A stretch of 64,000 bases of DNA from contig JANPYM010000009.1 of NCBI GenBank assembly GCA_025890175.1, positions 651,028-715,027 of the forward strand. The letters run 5' to 3'. Under the pieces are notes generated by a model. That model was not told the origin of the DNA and ran no database searches. It was given only the letters and a program-made list of their open reading frames with translations. Position 1 is the stretch's first letter. Each line of letters opens with the position of its first letter. Of the stretch, positions 1-11,374 are shown piece by piece. Both the position numbers and the translations under genes were made by a program. Source of the stretch: Ciborinia camelliae (Eukaryota > Ascomycota > Leotiomycetes > Helotiales > Sclerotiniaceae).

Positions 1-305
1 TAAACTCTTCTTGTGTTATACCCGTATCCCGTATCTTGATTTCTCCATATATATATACCTTATATATAGGTATCTCACAACCCCGCCTTCTCACAATTCA
101 CCCCTTCCCCAGACCAGACAAGACAAAACCAGACCATCCATCTTTTTCGGCTGCAACTTTGCAGGTGGATTCTTCCGTTCGATTTTATAATCGACAGAAG
201 ACTCATGGACGATCATTGGCGTCTGCCCTTATCGCGATCGCGTTGAGGACTCTGGTTGATTGACCACTGTCTTCCAGCGCCCGCTTCAAACAATAACTTG
301 CCATT
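1..305. other. 5' flank of the mitochondrial carrier gene
   Basis: This stretch holds no convincing gene. It has an AT-rich run around 46-70 and a pyrimidine-rich, CA-rich leader from about 75 to 150, which is what a fungal promoter and 5' UTR usually look like. The short open frame here has no family features. Confidence 0.5.
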
Positions 306-1631
306 ATGCCTGTTAAGCCTGGTCAACCTGATGTGATCAATCAACAACAGTTACTGCTTTACCCTCAAGAAAGATCGAAGGCGCAGAAGAGATGGGTGAA
401 ACGATATCGAACAGAAGTTGCTGCATCTGTCAGCAGCATCTGTTCTACTTTCTGCGCAGTAAGTTTTTGATGAAAATGTTCTCAAACTTCGCATTCGCTG
501 ACTCGATTGCAGTTTCCATTGGATTCAGTGAAAACACGAATGCAAACTTACAAATACAATAACTTCACGGATTGCGTGCGGCATACATATCAAACGGAGA
601 AATTAAGAGGCTTCTTTCGCGGAGTTGCTGCACCTTTAGCTTCAGTAACTCTGGTTCGAACAATATCTTTCTCGGTATATCAGCGGTCAAAGTACACATA
701 CGCAGCTTGGTTCAAGAGAAATTTCGACATCGATCCATTGGTTCATGTTAACACATTTGGAACTTATCCTACCTTTTCAACTATTGCTTGTTTCGGAGCT
801 GCTGGCGCCACGGCGGGATCGTTCATAACGCTTGTAGCTTGTGGGTGGAAAGGCTCAGTTCATTGGTTTTCTTCAGACTTCTAACAACCTTTAGGTCCCT
901 TCGAATTGACAAAGCTCAGTGCTCAAGTATCGGTATTGATGGCTGCTAAACGACAGACAAGTATTTCCGATCCTGTGAGAAATTCGCCCATGCAGAACGC
1001 AACTGCAGCAAGCTACAAAGATAAGGGGACAATCAAAACTGCTATGAATATCATCAAGCATCGTGGGGTATCAGGACTCTATTCGGGATTCAATCTTCAT
1101 CTTCGTGAGTGGTTTGTCTGACTCGATGTTGCTATCATAGACTAATCTTGTCTCGTATAGTTCGGGATACATTAGGAACGGCCATTTACTTCATGACTTA
1201 CGAAAGTTGCAAACAACTCTTAACTACATATACAGGGGAACGAGGGTCAACAACAAGTCCCTTTGCTGTTGTTGTTGCTGGGGGTTTCTGCGGTATAGCA
1301 AGCTGGGCACTGATTGTGTGTAGAAACCCAAAATTTTGTGATCTTAACCAAGCAACTGACTCTTGATAGTACCCAATTGACTCCGCCAAAAGCATTTACC
1401 AACGAAATTGCCTGACCTGCTGCAAAGGCGAGACAGTTCAAAAAGCACCAAAGATTAAATTCCTCGATAAGAGAATGTACCGAGGCTTGGGTGTGTCCAT
1501 GGGTAGATCATGCGTCGTTAACTCAATATTCTTCTCGGCATTCGAATGTAAGTCAATTCTTTTGATTTTCGTACGTTCATAACTAACAATATATAGTTAT
1601 CAAGAAGAACATAAATGCACTTCCGGATTGA
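306..1631 (+). CDS. Mitochondrial carrier family (SLC25) protein
   Basis: Six exons: 306-458, 513-840, 895-1104, 1161-1315, 1370-1547 and 1597-1631. They join in frame to 352 residues. All three carrier signatures are present, one at the start of each of three repeats: PLDSVK near residue 53, PFELTK near 162 and PIDSAK near 284. Each carries the proline kink, acidic and basic residues of the P-x-[DE]-x-x-[KR] motif. Carriers of this family have six membrane helices and exchange metabolites across the inner mitochondrial membrane. The length is a little above the usual 300-320 because of an N-terminal extension. The introns (50-57 nt) fall right next to or inside the signature regions, so single open frames look broken when they are not. 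The substrate cannot be read from the sequence. The start at 306 gives the first ATG of the long frame. Confidence 0.93.
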
Positions 1632-3602
1632 TCTGGCGGTTTGAGTTGACATTTTTGTAAATATTATTTTGTATGGAACTTTGGTGATGCACGAGCATTA
1701 GGGAAATGGAGTTTTCAAAGGTGCATATGGCTAGGTTCATTCTGCATGGAATAAGGAGAATTATCTGAGTTTTTAAGTTTCATATGAAGGTACGATACTT
1801 GGAGTGGACGGAATTTGCCAAATAAATGGATGGCAATGGTAGGAGGTTGAATGAAGGTTATGCAGTTCCCTAGTTTATCTAATTATAGGTAGGTAATTGG
1901 CAATGAATCTAATAAATCTATCCTAAAACTTGTGAGTAGATGGAAGTTTTGGTCTTCCATCGCATTTTGAGGGTTTTTGTTAAACTTATTGATTAGTACA
2001 ATGCCTCCCTCATAAACAGCTCCTAGCATAGCTTGTTCACTAGAAATCTAAAGAGGTATGGGCGGATGTTTTTATCACTCTCCTGGATTTGTATCCAACT
2101 CGCGTCTCTACGGACAACTTCTTCCAAGCCAATCTTCGGCTCCCAACGCAATCGTTGCTTTGCATTCCCTTGCCATGCCAATATGAAATGATTGGTGTGT
2201 GTCTCCCGTCGATAATACCATACGATCTTAACTTAGCGGTACGTAGGTAGCTATGGAGAGTTGAAAGTAGCAGGGCGTGAGCGGTAGCTTTGGCTATACT
2301 ATGATGATGTAAGGACCCGGATGTCAATGGTGTACAGGCAACGATGGGCGTACGTGAGATGTACGTGTACAGCTTGACTGGGGGATATTTCGCCATACGC
2401 TCGAGTGAGCTTGGTGTACCGCCGATGGTGGCAGTTTCTGAAGCTTTGAGATTTGCTCAAGGTGGAATAGTGCAGTGTTAATGATGATGGTTGAGTGGAT
2501 GCTTTGTAATGGCGTCTCTACTGGTGCGAGGGGCTTTTGACCTGTCATGCTTGCTTAGCTTATATTTTCTGTTTGGTTCGGTTCCTGAAGACTGATTGTC
2601 TGGCGTAATATTTCAGTATTATAAAAGGTACCAGGTTAACCAAGTGACTCGAGTGAGATTTGGATGGAATTTGGATATGGAACTTCGAAATTTATTTGGC
2701 AGCAGCTGCAGGGGACATTGGAAAGGTGTGTTAGGGTCGGTAAGGCTAATCGGGCGCATAATTTTGCAATTTGCTCGTTCTATTTGACATATACCAACAG
2801 TGGAAACTTTTAACCCTTATTCAAAGCAGACATTACACCATCATGGAGGATCAAACTTATTATTTGATTTGTGATGCAGTCCATCGAGTCTACCGGCGAA
2901 CTGTCGATTGTGCCCCTATTTAACCGTGTTGGGGGCACAATATTCACAGTGGTCTGTCTTGTCGCAACTCCAATGGCTCGATCTCTAAGCAAAAGATTCT
3001 CCCAAAGAACATATTAAGCCTTGGTGTATAGTTATTTCACTACCATGCGGGAGATTCTACTTACATTATATGAAAAGTAACATACTCAATACAATACCTT
3101 CAGGATGTTCCTTCTTACTCTCTATTTATTTGATTCCTGATAGTGTGTGTATCATTCTTCGTCTAGCAGCTATATGCTTTCTGCCCTGCCCAAACTTCCG
3201 CAAAATCAAGGAGGTGCGAAAAGCGGCCCAGATTCGCGGTAATTGTAAATCATAGCATACGTACACATCATACCCAACCAAAGCTACAGTATTTCCCTAG
3301 TAAAAGGTCATTGTACCGCATTAAGTTACAGCGGCATCAAATACCAAATGATTTTTGGACGTTAAAACGATATCCCGAAATGCCGCTTGGTGAAAGCGTG
3401 ACAAGTGCCCTGCGTCACGGAGTTTTATTGAACAAAAGTCGTGTCGAGATTGTTGGAATACGCTCCAGCACATTGTTTTGGGGATAGTAAATAACATCTT
3501 CAATTTACAATCTATTACGATAGAGATTATCTTGAATTGATTATAAATTAGACGCCCAATAGATGTAATGAGAGTACGCGACATGCTCGCTAAACTAGCA
3601 CT
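1632..3602. other. Gene-free stretch
   Basis: I found no coding region with family features on either strand. Open frames of 60-118 codons at 2040-2548, 2596-2992 and 3070-3255 have low-complexity or random-looking products and no plausible splice partners. The first 100-300 bases are probably the carrier's 3' UTR. Confidence 0.4.
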
Positions 3603-4305
3603 CTAAGCATCTCCTTCGGCCTTCATCTTGACTTCGTACTCTTCCATGTTTGAGACTCCCTTGGGCATTCAATTTGGCATCAAGTCTAACGCGTTCATTC
3701 TCTTCGCTCTCTCAATCATGCACCTCTTCCAAGCTGGCCCCTCTGTTATTCTCTTGTGCCATGGCATGCATCCACGTTCGGAAACTTCTCGAAATATAGG
3801 ATATTGAACCTATTCCAGCCTTGTTAGTCTTGGATCATTGGAAAGGTATGGCTTCTCAATAGTAGATACTCAACAACCACATTGTCCGAAATATGGCCTC
3901 TGGCCGCTCCCTTGGAACATGAGTTACTGGTTGAGAAGTTGTCTGTCTTGCATCTTCTCGCAGGTCATCTTCTTCTTCGTGTCATACTGTTCGACAAGAT
4001 ACTGTATGATGGCACCCGATTCCCAAAGCGTCAGATCGGTATTAGGATCGATGATAGCTATCTGTTCTGTGAATTTCTGGTTCTGATACTCAAAGGGGGT
4101 ATCTATGTAACTGGAGCTCTGCCATTTGAATTGATAACAATGAAGGGTAATTTCTTCACGTCTTCAAATCGAACTTCTTTAATAACATATGGGACTTCAA
4201 GCTCTTCGAGTAGTACGATAACCTGCACAAGATTGTCAAAATATGCTTCGCGCGGTCAAGAAGGTTTCCTAACTTCCAAGGATTTGGACCTGAACTGAGC
4301 ACTAG
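3603..4305 (-). pseudogene. Relic of a Ure2-like glutathione S-transferase
   Basis: Read on the minus strand, the segment matches the order of fungal Ure2-like GSTs. A S-S-G-P-N-P-W-K block comes first (about 4285), then V-L-L-E-E-L-E-V-P-Y (about 4215), F-E-D-V-K-K-L-P-F (about 4165), the glutathione-site block D-P-N-T-D-L-T-L-W-E-S-G-A-I (about 4045-4000), Y-F-G-Q-C-G (about 3880), and a C-terminal tail P-A-W-K-R ... M-P-K-G-V ... M-E-E-Y (about 3740-3610). The frame changes between blocks. There are in-frame stops, one where the family has the N-G of its tail, and the central alpha-helical half between Y-F-G-Q and the tail is largely missing. Enzymes of this type conjugate glutathione to electrophiles in the cytosol. 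This copy cannot make one. It lies 1.2 kb from the exporter at 5470 and may be part of the same lost cluster. Confidence 0.8.
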
Positions 4306-5469
4306 TTATTCATGCGATTGGCCTATGATTACATCCGAAGTCTACTTACTCGACATCCATACTTCGATTGCTCGAGTCATAATGTAGAATCCGAGATTTG
4401 GAAATTGCGTCGAAGTGCGATACCACCAAACGGCGTGCTTAAAACAGAATTTCGAGGAAGATGGTGGTCACTTAGATAAAATCAAAAGAATGGCGAGGGA
4501 TCGAACGAGAAAAAGAGACTGGAAAGAATAGGTCGAGGCAGGTATTCAACATGGTTGGTTGTAACTTCGCCGCATGCGCGGATTTTAGTCAATGGCACTA
4601 GCTAAAAGACCCTAGAGAGAAACCAACTACCAACTGTTGTGCCCATAAAAGGGAAAGTAAGAGCGATATTAGAAACAAGGATTGGGAAGAAGGGTTATTT
4701 CCCCCCACCCCCCTTGTCAAAATATCCTTAATCGTTGGCGAGGAGTAGAATGTGGTTTTGTATATATTTTCTTCTCGTTAACCCCTACGGGGTTGCCATG
4801 AGTAAGATGCCGCAACTAGTGAAATGTTGTAATTAATTAATAACTTGTATAATAGATCTCCAGATTTGTAAATATAATAATATAATCTGTATCATTTGAT
4901 ATAATCTTTATTGTAATAAACAGTGCCGCTAAAAAGTTATATAAAATGCAATATCTTGTTAGTTACAACATGTTGGTCAAATCAGCCAACCCATTTGGGG
5001 GTTGGCGGGAAAACCAAAAAACAATCTTGACCGCCAACGATTGGCCTCCTGCTTTCAGTACCTCTCTCGCCTTTGCTTTATTTTGGATCTGGATATTTCC
5101 CTACAAATTGGACTTTAATCGTAATATTGGATTTCAATATTGTCTTGCGGAAATGAGCCCTAATAACTTCGGGATCGGTAGGCATTACCGATCTGCAATC
5201 ATGCAGCTACCAGTCATCGGTACCGAATGTTGATTCTAAATGTTGGTAATAGTTAGGAGGTAGTTATATAAGAAATACGAAACCATTAACTTTCCTTGAT
5301 ACCCAGTGTATGGTACATGTGCCCTTAATCTACTTTTGAAGAAAGGTGTTTACTGTGCCTCATGGAATTTTTCTCCTGAAAATTTGCAAAGCTCATTTTC
5401 TTCTGGCTACGTCCAATCCAACCTCTCATCACACTTCCAGTGAACTCCTTTTTAGCTCTCGTACCAGCG
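4306..5469. other. Gene-free stretch with an AT-rich tract
   Basis: No gene is supported. Bases 4820-4945 are very AT-rich. The segment 4985-5005 contains an imperfect palindrome built on CCAACCC/GGGTTGG. The 95-codon frame at 4946-5233 shows no known family. The last 300 bases are the likely promoter of the exporter that follows. Confidence 0.4.
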
Positions 5470-7385
5470 ATGCATGCTCAGATTGATCATACTGCGGAAG
5501 ATACCAGCGCAGACTCTCAAACAGACATGCAGCTCGAACAAAAAACATCAGAAATAACTGTGACACCAGTTCCCCAAGATCAGTCTATTGATTCAGAGAA
5601 TGAAGTCACAGGTATCAAGCTACTATTGATACATGCTGGTATATGTATGTGCACTTTTATTGTCGGTTTGGTGGGTTAAAACTCTAGCTCCTTGGTATGT
5701 TGACACAATAACTAAGAATCTTAGGACTTCAACTTGATTGCAACGGCAGTTCCAGCTATTACATCGCACTTCAACTCCATAAATGATATTGGGTGGTATG
5801 GCTCCGCATTCTATATTACACTGTGAGTTCTTGGAGTTCGCGCTCACCGTATTGAAGCTAAATGTCCTGTGATCCCCAGATGTGCAAGCCAACCTCTTGC
5901 CGGCAAGACGTTTACGCTGTTTCCAAAGAAGATGACATACCTCTCCTACCTGGCATTATTTGAGATTGGCAGTTTAGTATGCGCTCTTGCCCCAACATCC
6001 GCTGCTCTTATTGGTGGTAGAGCAATAGCTGGGTTTGGCGCCTCTGGTCTCTTTGCTGGAGGATTCGTCCTATTGACCACGATCATTCCTCTACACAAAC
6101 GCGCGATCTGGACGGGAACTATGAGCTCTTTTTTTGCCATCGCTAGCATTATTGGTCCTGTCCTTGGTGGCGCTCTGACAGAGAATCTTTCATGGCGTTG
6201 GTGCTTCTATATCAATCTTCCGATTGGTGGATTTTCCGCAATCCTCGTAGCGTCATTCTTCAGTCTCAAACCAGCAGAAACCGAGAAAGTACCTTTGGCT
6301 GAGAAGCTAAAAGGTCTAGACTGCATCGGCTTCGCACTCTTTTCTGCTTCCGTCACCATGCTCTTACTTGCTCTTCAATGGGGAGGAGCTTCCTATGCAT
6401 GGAAATCTTCCGTGATCATTGGTTTATTGATTGGATCTGCTGTCGTGATGGGAATTTTCATTCCATGGCAATTGCATTTAAAGGATTCGGCTTTGATACC
6501 CCCTAAATTGTTCACTCATCGGAACGTCATACTCATATTCACGAGTTCTTTATTTGTGAATGGTCCTTTCCAAACCATAGTATACTGGTTACCTATATGG
6601 TTCCAATCCGTGCTCGGAGCTACACCAACTGAGAGCGGTATCAAATATCTACCCACTGTCATTTCTGATGTGCTCGCTGCTTTGATCGGATCATCGCTCG
6701 CCATGAAACTGGGGGCATGGAATCCTTTCCTCTTATTCGGCGAAGCGATGGTACCCATTGGAGGAGGTTTGTTAAGTACACTTCACCCGGGTATAACAAC
6801 TGGTCGCTGGATTGGATACCAGATATTTGGTGGGGTTGGTTACTCACTTGTTTCAAACTTAGTAAGTTGGGACTATTGTTCTTGATTCAACTCCCTTTCT
6901 CATTCTCGTCTCGCTTTTCGATTCTAATCATTTGAATCCAGGCACATTTGGGCATGCAAGCTTCCCTTCCAGCTGATCTCGTCCCTATCGGTGCCACAAC
7001 CTTGCTGTTTGGAATATCTACGAGCTGTGCTGTGTTCCTTGCAATTGGCGAGGCTGTTTTCCAAGAACGCCTTCATGCAAACCTTGAGCATGTAGTGTCA
7101 CAGGACATAGCGCATGCCGTGATTTCAGCCGGTGCCACTAAAATTCGCTCGATTGTAAGCCCCGAAGACTTACCAGTGGTTCTTCGAGCGTATAGCAAGT
7201 CTGTAACACAAGTCTTCGTATGTATACTTAGCATCCTATCGAAAAATAAGATTCTGCTAACCTTAGTATAGTTAATTCCCGCGGTGGCACCGATAATCTC
7301 CTTTATCTTGGTCGCTTTTACCAGGTGGACTACAACCAAACAGCCAAAGGCGGAGGAGCCAAAACCGGACACCGCAGCAGTATGA
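5470..7385 (+). CDS. MFS exporter, DHA2 (14-helix drug:H+ antiporter) type
   Basis: Five exons: 5470-5670, 5725-5822, 5880-6861, 6942-7217 and 7272-7385, giving 556 residues. The N-terminus is about 55 residues of hydrophilic sequence. It is followed by the first-helix block [12 protein letters not shown], then D-I-G-W-Y-G-S-A-F and Q-P-L-A-G-K. Next come [12 protein letters not shown] and the antiporter motif C region G-P-V-L-G-G-A-L-T ... [13 protein letters not shown], which is typical of 14-helix DHA2 proteins. Such proteins sit in the plasma membrane and expel drugs or fungal metabolites using the proton gradient. The start is the first ATG of the frame that splices on; the frame itself opens further upstream without an ATG. 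All splice sites are GT..AG. It is the only intact gene between 3.6 and 11 kb, among relics of a GST and a regulator. The substrate is unknown. Confidence 0.93.
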
Positions 7386-8675
7386 AATAAATAGGCTTCT
7401 CACGGGGTAGGCAAGAGGTATTTTTCGGGTGGAGATCTTAGAGGCAAGAAAGTTTGCATGGGTAAATAATGTCTTATCACTTTTACTTTCTTTGATTTCC
7501 ATTCAAGTGCTGTAGAAAAATTGAATTATTGAGAGGAATAGCAGATATCTGTACCTATCTATAGAAATCGATAGTAATGCCTAAGGCTTGGTTAATTCTT
7601 TTCCATTACCTAGTCTTATGATCTCGCGAGTGCACTATGAACCATATGAGTCCAGCCCTGAATCTGTGATGGGATAAAAAGCAAGAGCATGACTTCTATT
7701 CTTACAATTTCTCTGGTTTTAGACGACGGTAAGGACGTCATGTGCTTATGCCCCGAAGTAAACAGTGAGTATTGCAGTGCGAAAGATATGTTCTGGTCTT
7801 GGAACGAGAGAACAGTTTCAACCAACTTGGAAGTGGACACGGTAGCTCCACACCATTGAAAATATGAAGTGATTTGACAGACGTAAGAATTGAGAATGTA
7901 GCCCCCCTCCAGGATACAACTACTTTCGCGCGAACGTTGAACCCCGATATTAGACCCTTCTACTTACATATGTTCTAAGTTGCCTCAATCGAATCTACAG
8001 TAACCACCATCTCGCCCCATCTCGTCCCATCTCTTCCCGAGGTCGCGACTCGCGATGTTCCGCTAAGTTGATGGATAGAAAGTCGGAGCTCTCGTCCGCG
8101 GCCTGCATGTGCACTGAATTTTTAGACGGTAGACGCGAGACCAAGGTATTCGATAGGTTCTATGATTGTGGATTGACTCCTGCGGAATGCCACATCATGA
8201 AGAATTGAGTGAAAGGGGCTTTCTAAAATACTCCATGCATGTGTCACCGGATATGGCAAATCTACACTTCCCGAGTTCCGACCCTGGCCCTGTATCAATT
8301 CATCATATCTCTTTTATCCGTGAGATCTCTAATGGCTTCTATATCCGAGACATTTAACTGATTTCCTATCCTGATTGATCATAAATGATGACAAATATGC
8401 GGGCAGGCTGTTTGCTGTTGGCACACCAATGCAAACAGCTACATTAGGTAGGGACCGAACTGTCGGGACAAATTTGAGTGGTTATCATATTCACACGCTT
8501 CTCTGCTATCAGAATGAGAAGGAAATGAACCTTGGGTACATGTTTCAACAATACTCTTAGGATTAGAGGATATTAATTGTGTTGCCAATAGTTAGTGGTA
8601 AGACATCGAGGGGTATTGCAGGACCTAAATCTCAGAGAGACATCTATCATAATATGATTTCTTCCAGGATGTAGG
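7386..8675. other. Gene-free stretch
   Basis: It holds the 3' end of the exporter transcript and then nothing I can assign. A 45-codon frame beginning at 8071 and a 63-codon frame at 8166 have no recognisable features. There is a short local direct repeat, CTCGCCCCATCTCGTCCCAT, near 8010. Confidence 0.35.
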
Positions 8676-8801
8676 ATGGGTTCATCTCTTTTCCAACAAA
8701 TCGACTTCGAGTTGCGAAAACAGGTTTATATAGAAATATTTGAGAATAATGAGGTCGATAGTCCTCCAGCAACGTTGCCTGCTCTCCGGGTCGAGGCCTG
8801 A
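8676..8801 (+). pseudogene. Possible N-terminal fragment of a 2EXR/F-box-like protein
   Basis: A 41-codon frame reads F-Q-Q-I-D-F-E-L-R-K-Q-V-Y-I-E-I-F and then ends with P-A-L-R-V-E-A and a stop. The pattern F-x(5)-E-L-R-x-x-[VI]-[WY], followed by a proline-rich P-P-A-x-L turn, is how many fungal 2EXR-type and F-box-like hypothetical proteins begin. Nothing downstream joins to it in frame. I therefore treat it as a possible relic. The resemblance is short and could be chance. Confidence 0.3.
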
Positions 8802-10148
8802 TAGATACGAAATCTAATTCAGGTACCCACCTCCACTTGCAAAATCACTTGGTCCTTTTCTGGCAAGAATTTATCTATGATGCACCCTCCATATGGAATC
8901 ATGCCGACAGAGTATCTGGAACTAGAATGGATCTTGATCCCGAAGCGCCCTCCTTCCCCAAAGGTTGCCACAGTGTAAATTGTCCATCGCGTGCTCCGAT
9001 GAGCCCGATTAGACAAATATGACAGTTGCCGAGTTCCTGGAATATTGGCAGTGGTTAAGGAGGGAAGTGATTATTTGAGTGTTCCGTAGGCACGAAATCG
9101 GTTAATATACGTTTTTTAAAAGTTCAGACCAATAGTTATATATCCTGGTATATTTGTTATTTACCTTGTGGAGTATTAAAGCTGACCAACCCTATTCAGA
9201 TCGTATTAAAGACTGGCAATTAGAATCAATTCTAGTCGTCTCGTACTCGTCTCGAATCCCCTAGATCCTACCACATTTCTTGCGAAGTATGCAACGCATC
9301 GAGTTGGTACCACCCCATTCTTTTTATTGACTACAGAACCTTTCTTTTCGAAAATAGTCCCTTGGAACATACGAAGTTTATTTTAGAGAGAAGGCCCCTT
9401 ACATTAGCTGGACATTCTTTCTTTATACACAATCTTCCCTTCAAATATCAAGTACTTTTTGGTAGCTCCAGGTCAAGATATCGTGCACAGAAAGGCATCA
9501 GTGCTCTCGAAACTATCCCTGATTGTCCAAAATTCTACATTTGCAATACGTTTGCCATTAACGATGAAAAGAAGAGGTAATAATGGATGGAAGAATCCTT
9601 CCAAGATGTGTCGAGATTTGATCGTGATCTTGATGATTGACAATTTGTTACGCTAGGCTACTGTTGATAAAATCATCAAGATTTGAACAGTCGGGAATTT
9701 ATATAGTCATTCTTCACGTAATTGTAGAGAGATCATACTCCCGAAAAGACGGACCTGACTGGCCTGACCATGATACGGATAAAACAACTAATAGTCGGCG
9801 TTCGCAAGCTTCTTCTATGGGAGGGATTGCTTTCTTTTGAACTACTTGATTACGTGAATGGCTAACCTGCATAAGTGGAAGCAGGCGTTTGTAAAAGCAA
9901 ACTAGAAAATTCAAAGATCTGGAACTTAGAATAGTGAGCAATTGAAGCATTTGATATATGTTAAATTTTTTAAGGTAGGGGGTGAAGAGTCTGATTGATT
10001 GGAATATTTCCGAATAAACTATTCAATTAATGAATGTAACGTTTTTGAGATACATTATAATTTCCATAAACATTCTGTGCAGGATCATGGTAGGATTATC
10101 CGCGATTGATATCTCCAGCGACTAATACTTCGATTGCAGGTATAGACT
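8802..10148. other. Gene-free stretch
   Basis: Several open frames of 60-78 codons overlap here (8819-9022, 9362-9656, 9637-9950), but none has family features or good splice sites. Degraded coding sequence related to the fragment at 8676 may be present; I cannot show it. Confidence 0.3.
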
Positions 10149-10790
10149 TCATGGCCATCTCTTGTTGGCTGCCCAATGCATCAATAGTAGCAGAGGGTGT
10201 TGTTGTGCTTCGGGCGTATCGTCTATCTCCGCTGCTATCTTCATAATGCCTTGTCGCTGGATGATACGAGAGAGTGAAGCATGATCAGTTACTAGCTGCT
10301 CAAGCGGTACTTCCTTGTTATCAAAGCTCAGGTCATCATCAAACAAAATTGCGGACGGGCAGACATTCATTGATTGCACCGGGATTTCTTAATGATACAT
10401 GGAAGGCAAATATGAGCACTCGTGAAAGAATCCAGCCTCTAAAATGGTGGCCCAATGAGTACTACCAATAGGAATGGCATGCTCGTCGCCGAGGATTAAT
10501 TATCAGCAGTATCCGTTACAATGATCATTCCAAGGAGAAACCCTCGATCCACACTCGTGGAGAAGCTCTGGTGATGATGCTGGAATACCCGACAACTGGT
10601 TTGATCACTCTTCCATGCCTTTCATTTGGACTCGCATCTTTGGACACGAGCTTCTCAAATGTTGCCTATGTCGACACACACCATCGTCGCGCTCTGCTCA
10701 AAAGACCTGTCAATGCAAATGCACTGTTGGGGCTTCCCACGTCTTGAGCAAGAGCTACAGGTGAAATGTCTACAGTATCGCAAACGTCGG
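10149..10790 (-). pseudogene. Relic of a Zn(II)2Cys6 transcription factor
   Basis: On the minus strand at about 10760-10705 the frame reads T-C-S-S-C-S-R-R-G-K-P-Q-Q-C. This is the second half of a Zn2Cys6 binuclear cluster (C-x2-C-x8-C with the usual R-R-G). About 250 bases on, after stops and frame changes, comes G-S-T-H-W-A-T-I-L-E (about 10475-10445). That block is common just after the DNA-binding region of fungal Zn2Cys6 regulators. The first cysteine half (C-x2-C-x6-C) is not recognisable, and the frame is broken at least three times. A 76-codon open piece (10379-10149) continues to the end with no clear match. Such proteins are nuclear activators, often of neighbouring clusters. This one is dead. 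Confidence 0.55.
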
Positions 10791-11374
10791 TAATATGAAG
10801 TACCGGTCGGTAATTTTATTAATATGGTAGATCGTGACTTTGATTTATTGTAGGAAAGCTCATTATATTGATAATCATACCTCATTCGGTAATTTCGATT
10901 TATTATATATTATATATTGGAAATATAAATAAATGTTAGTTAAGAGTCCATGTATATGACAAGTGTAAAATAATTTTATTGTAGGAGGTATACTTGAGTA
11001 GATTCCTCGTACCTTACTTGCCTCCGGCACGGATTAACTTTATGCCCAGGTGAGGATGTTGTTTGCTACTCCACTCTCCAGCTGCCCCAGTCTGCGTCTG
11101 CTTCTGCTCCAGTTTTGCGACACACAAACAAGACTTTCATTTCATTCTCCCATCTCCATCATTTCATTGTCACAACCCTCTTCAATTTCCAACATTGGAA
11201 CACTGAATGTATTGTTAGGACGTATTGTGATTCTCTATTTTTCTTATCAAGCATAACCTGCTGGTATCACTTTGAGAGAATTGTTATCGTGCCTTGCCAG
11301 CGCTTTTGCGCACTAACCTTTTTCTTTCAATAGGTCATCAGAATTCCTATGGTAAGTCGAGGATAGTACTCGAT
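10791..11374. other. AT-rich spacer and promoter of the DUF2293 gene
   Basis: Bases 10850-10985 are AT-rich, with TATATATTATATATTGG-like sequence. From 11050 to 11340 the strand becomes pyrimidine-rich (CTTCTGCTCC, TTTCATTTCATTCTCCC), as expected of a fungal promoter and leader. CTTTTTCTTTCAATAG ending at 11332 could be the 3' end of a leader intron. Confidence 0.45.

Noticed and set aside
4946..5233. 95-codon frame as a possible gene
   Set aside because: It follows an AT-rich tract, contains small palindromes, and the product has no recognisable block.
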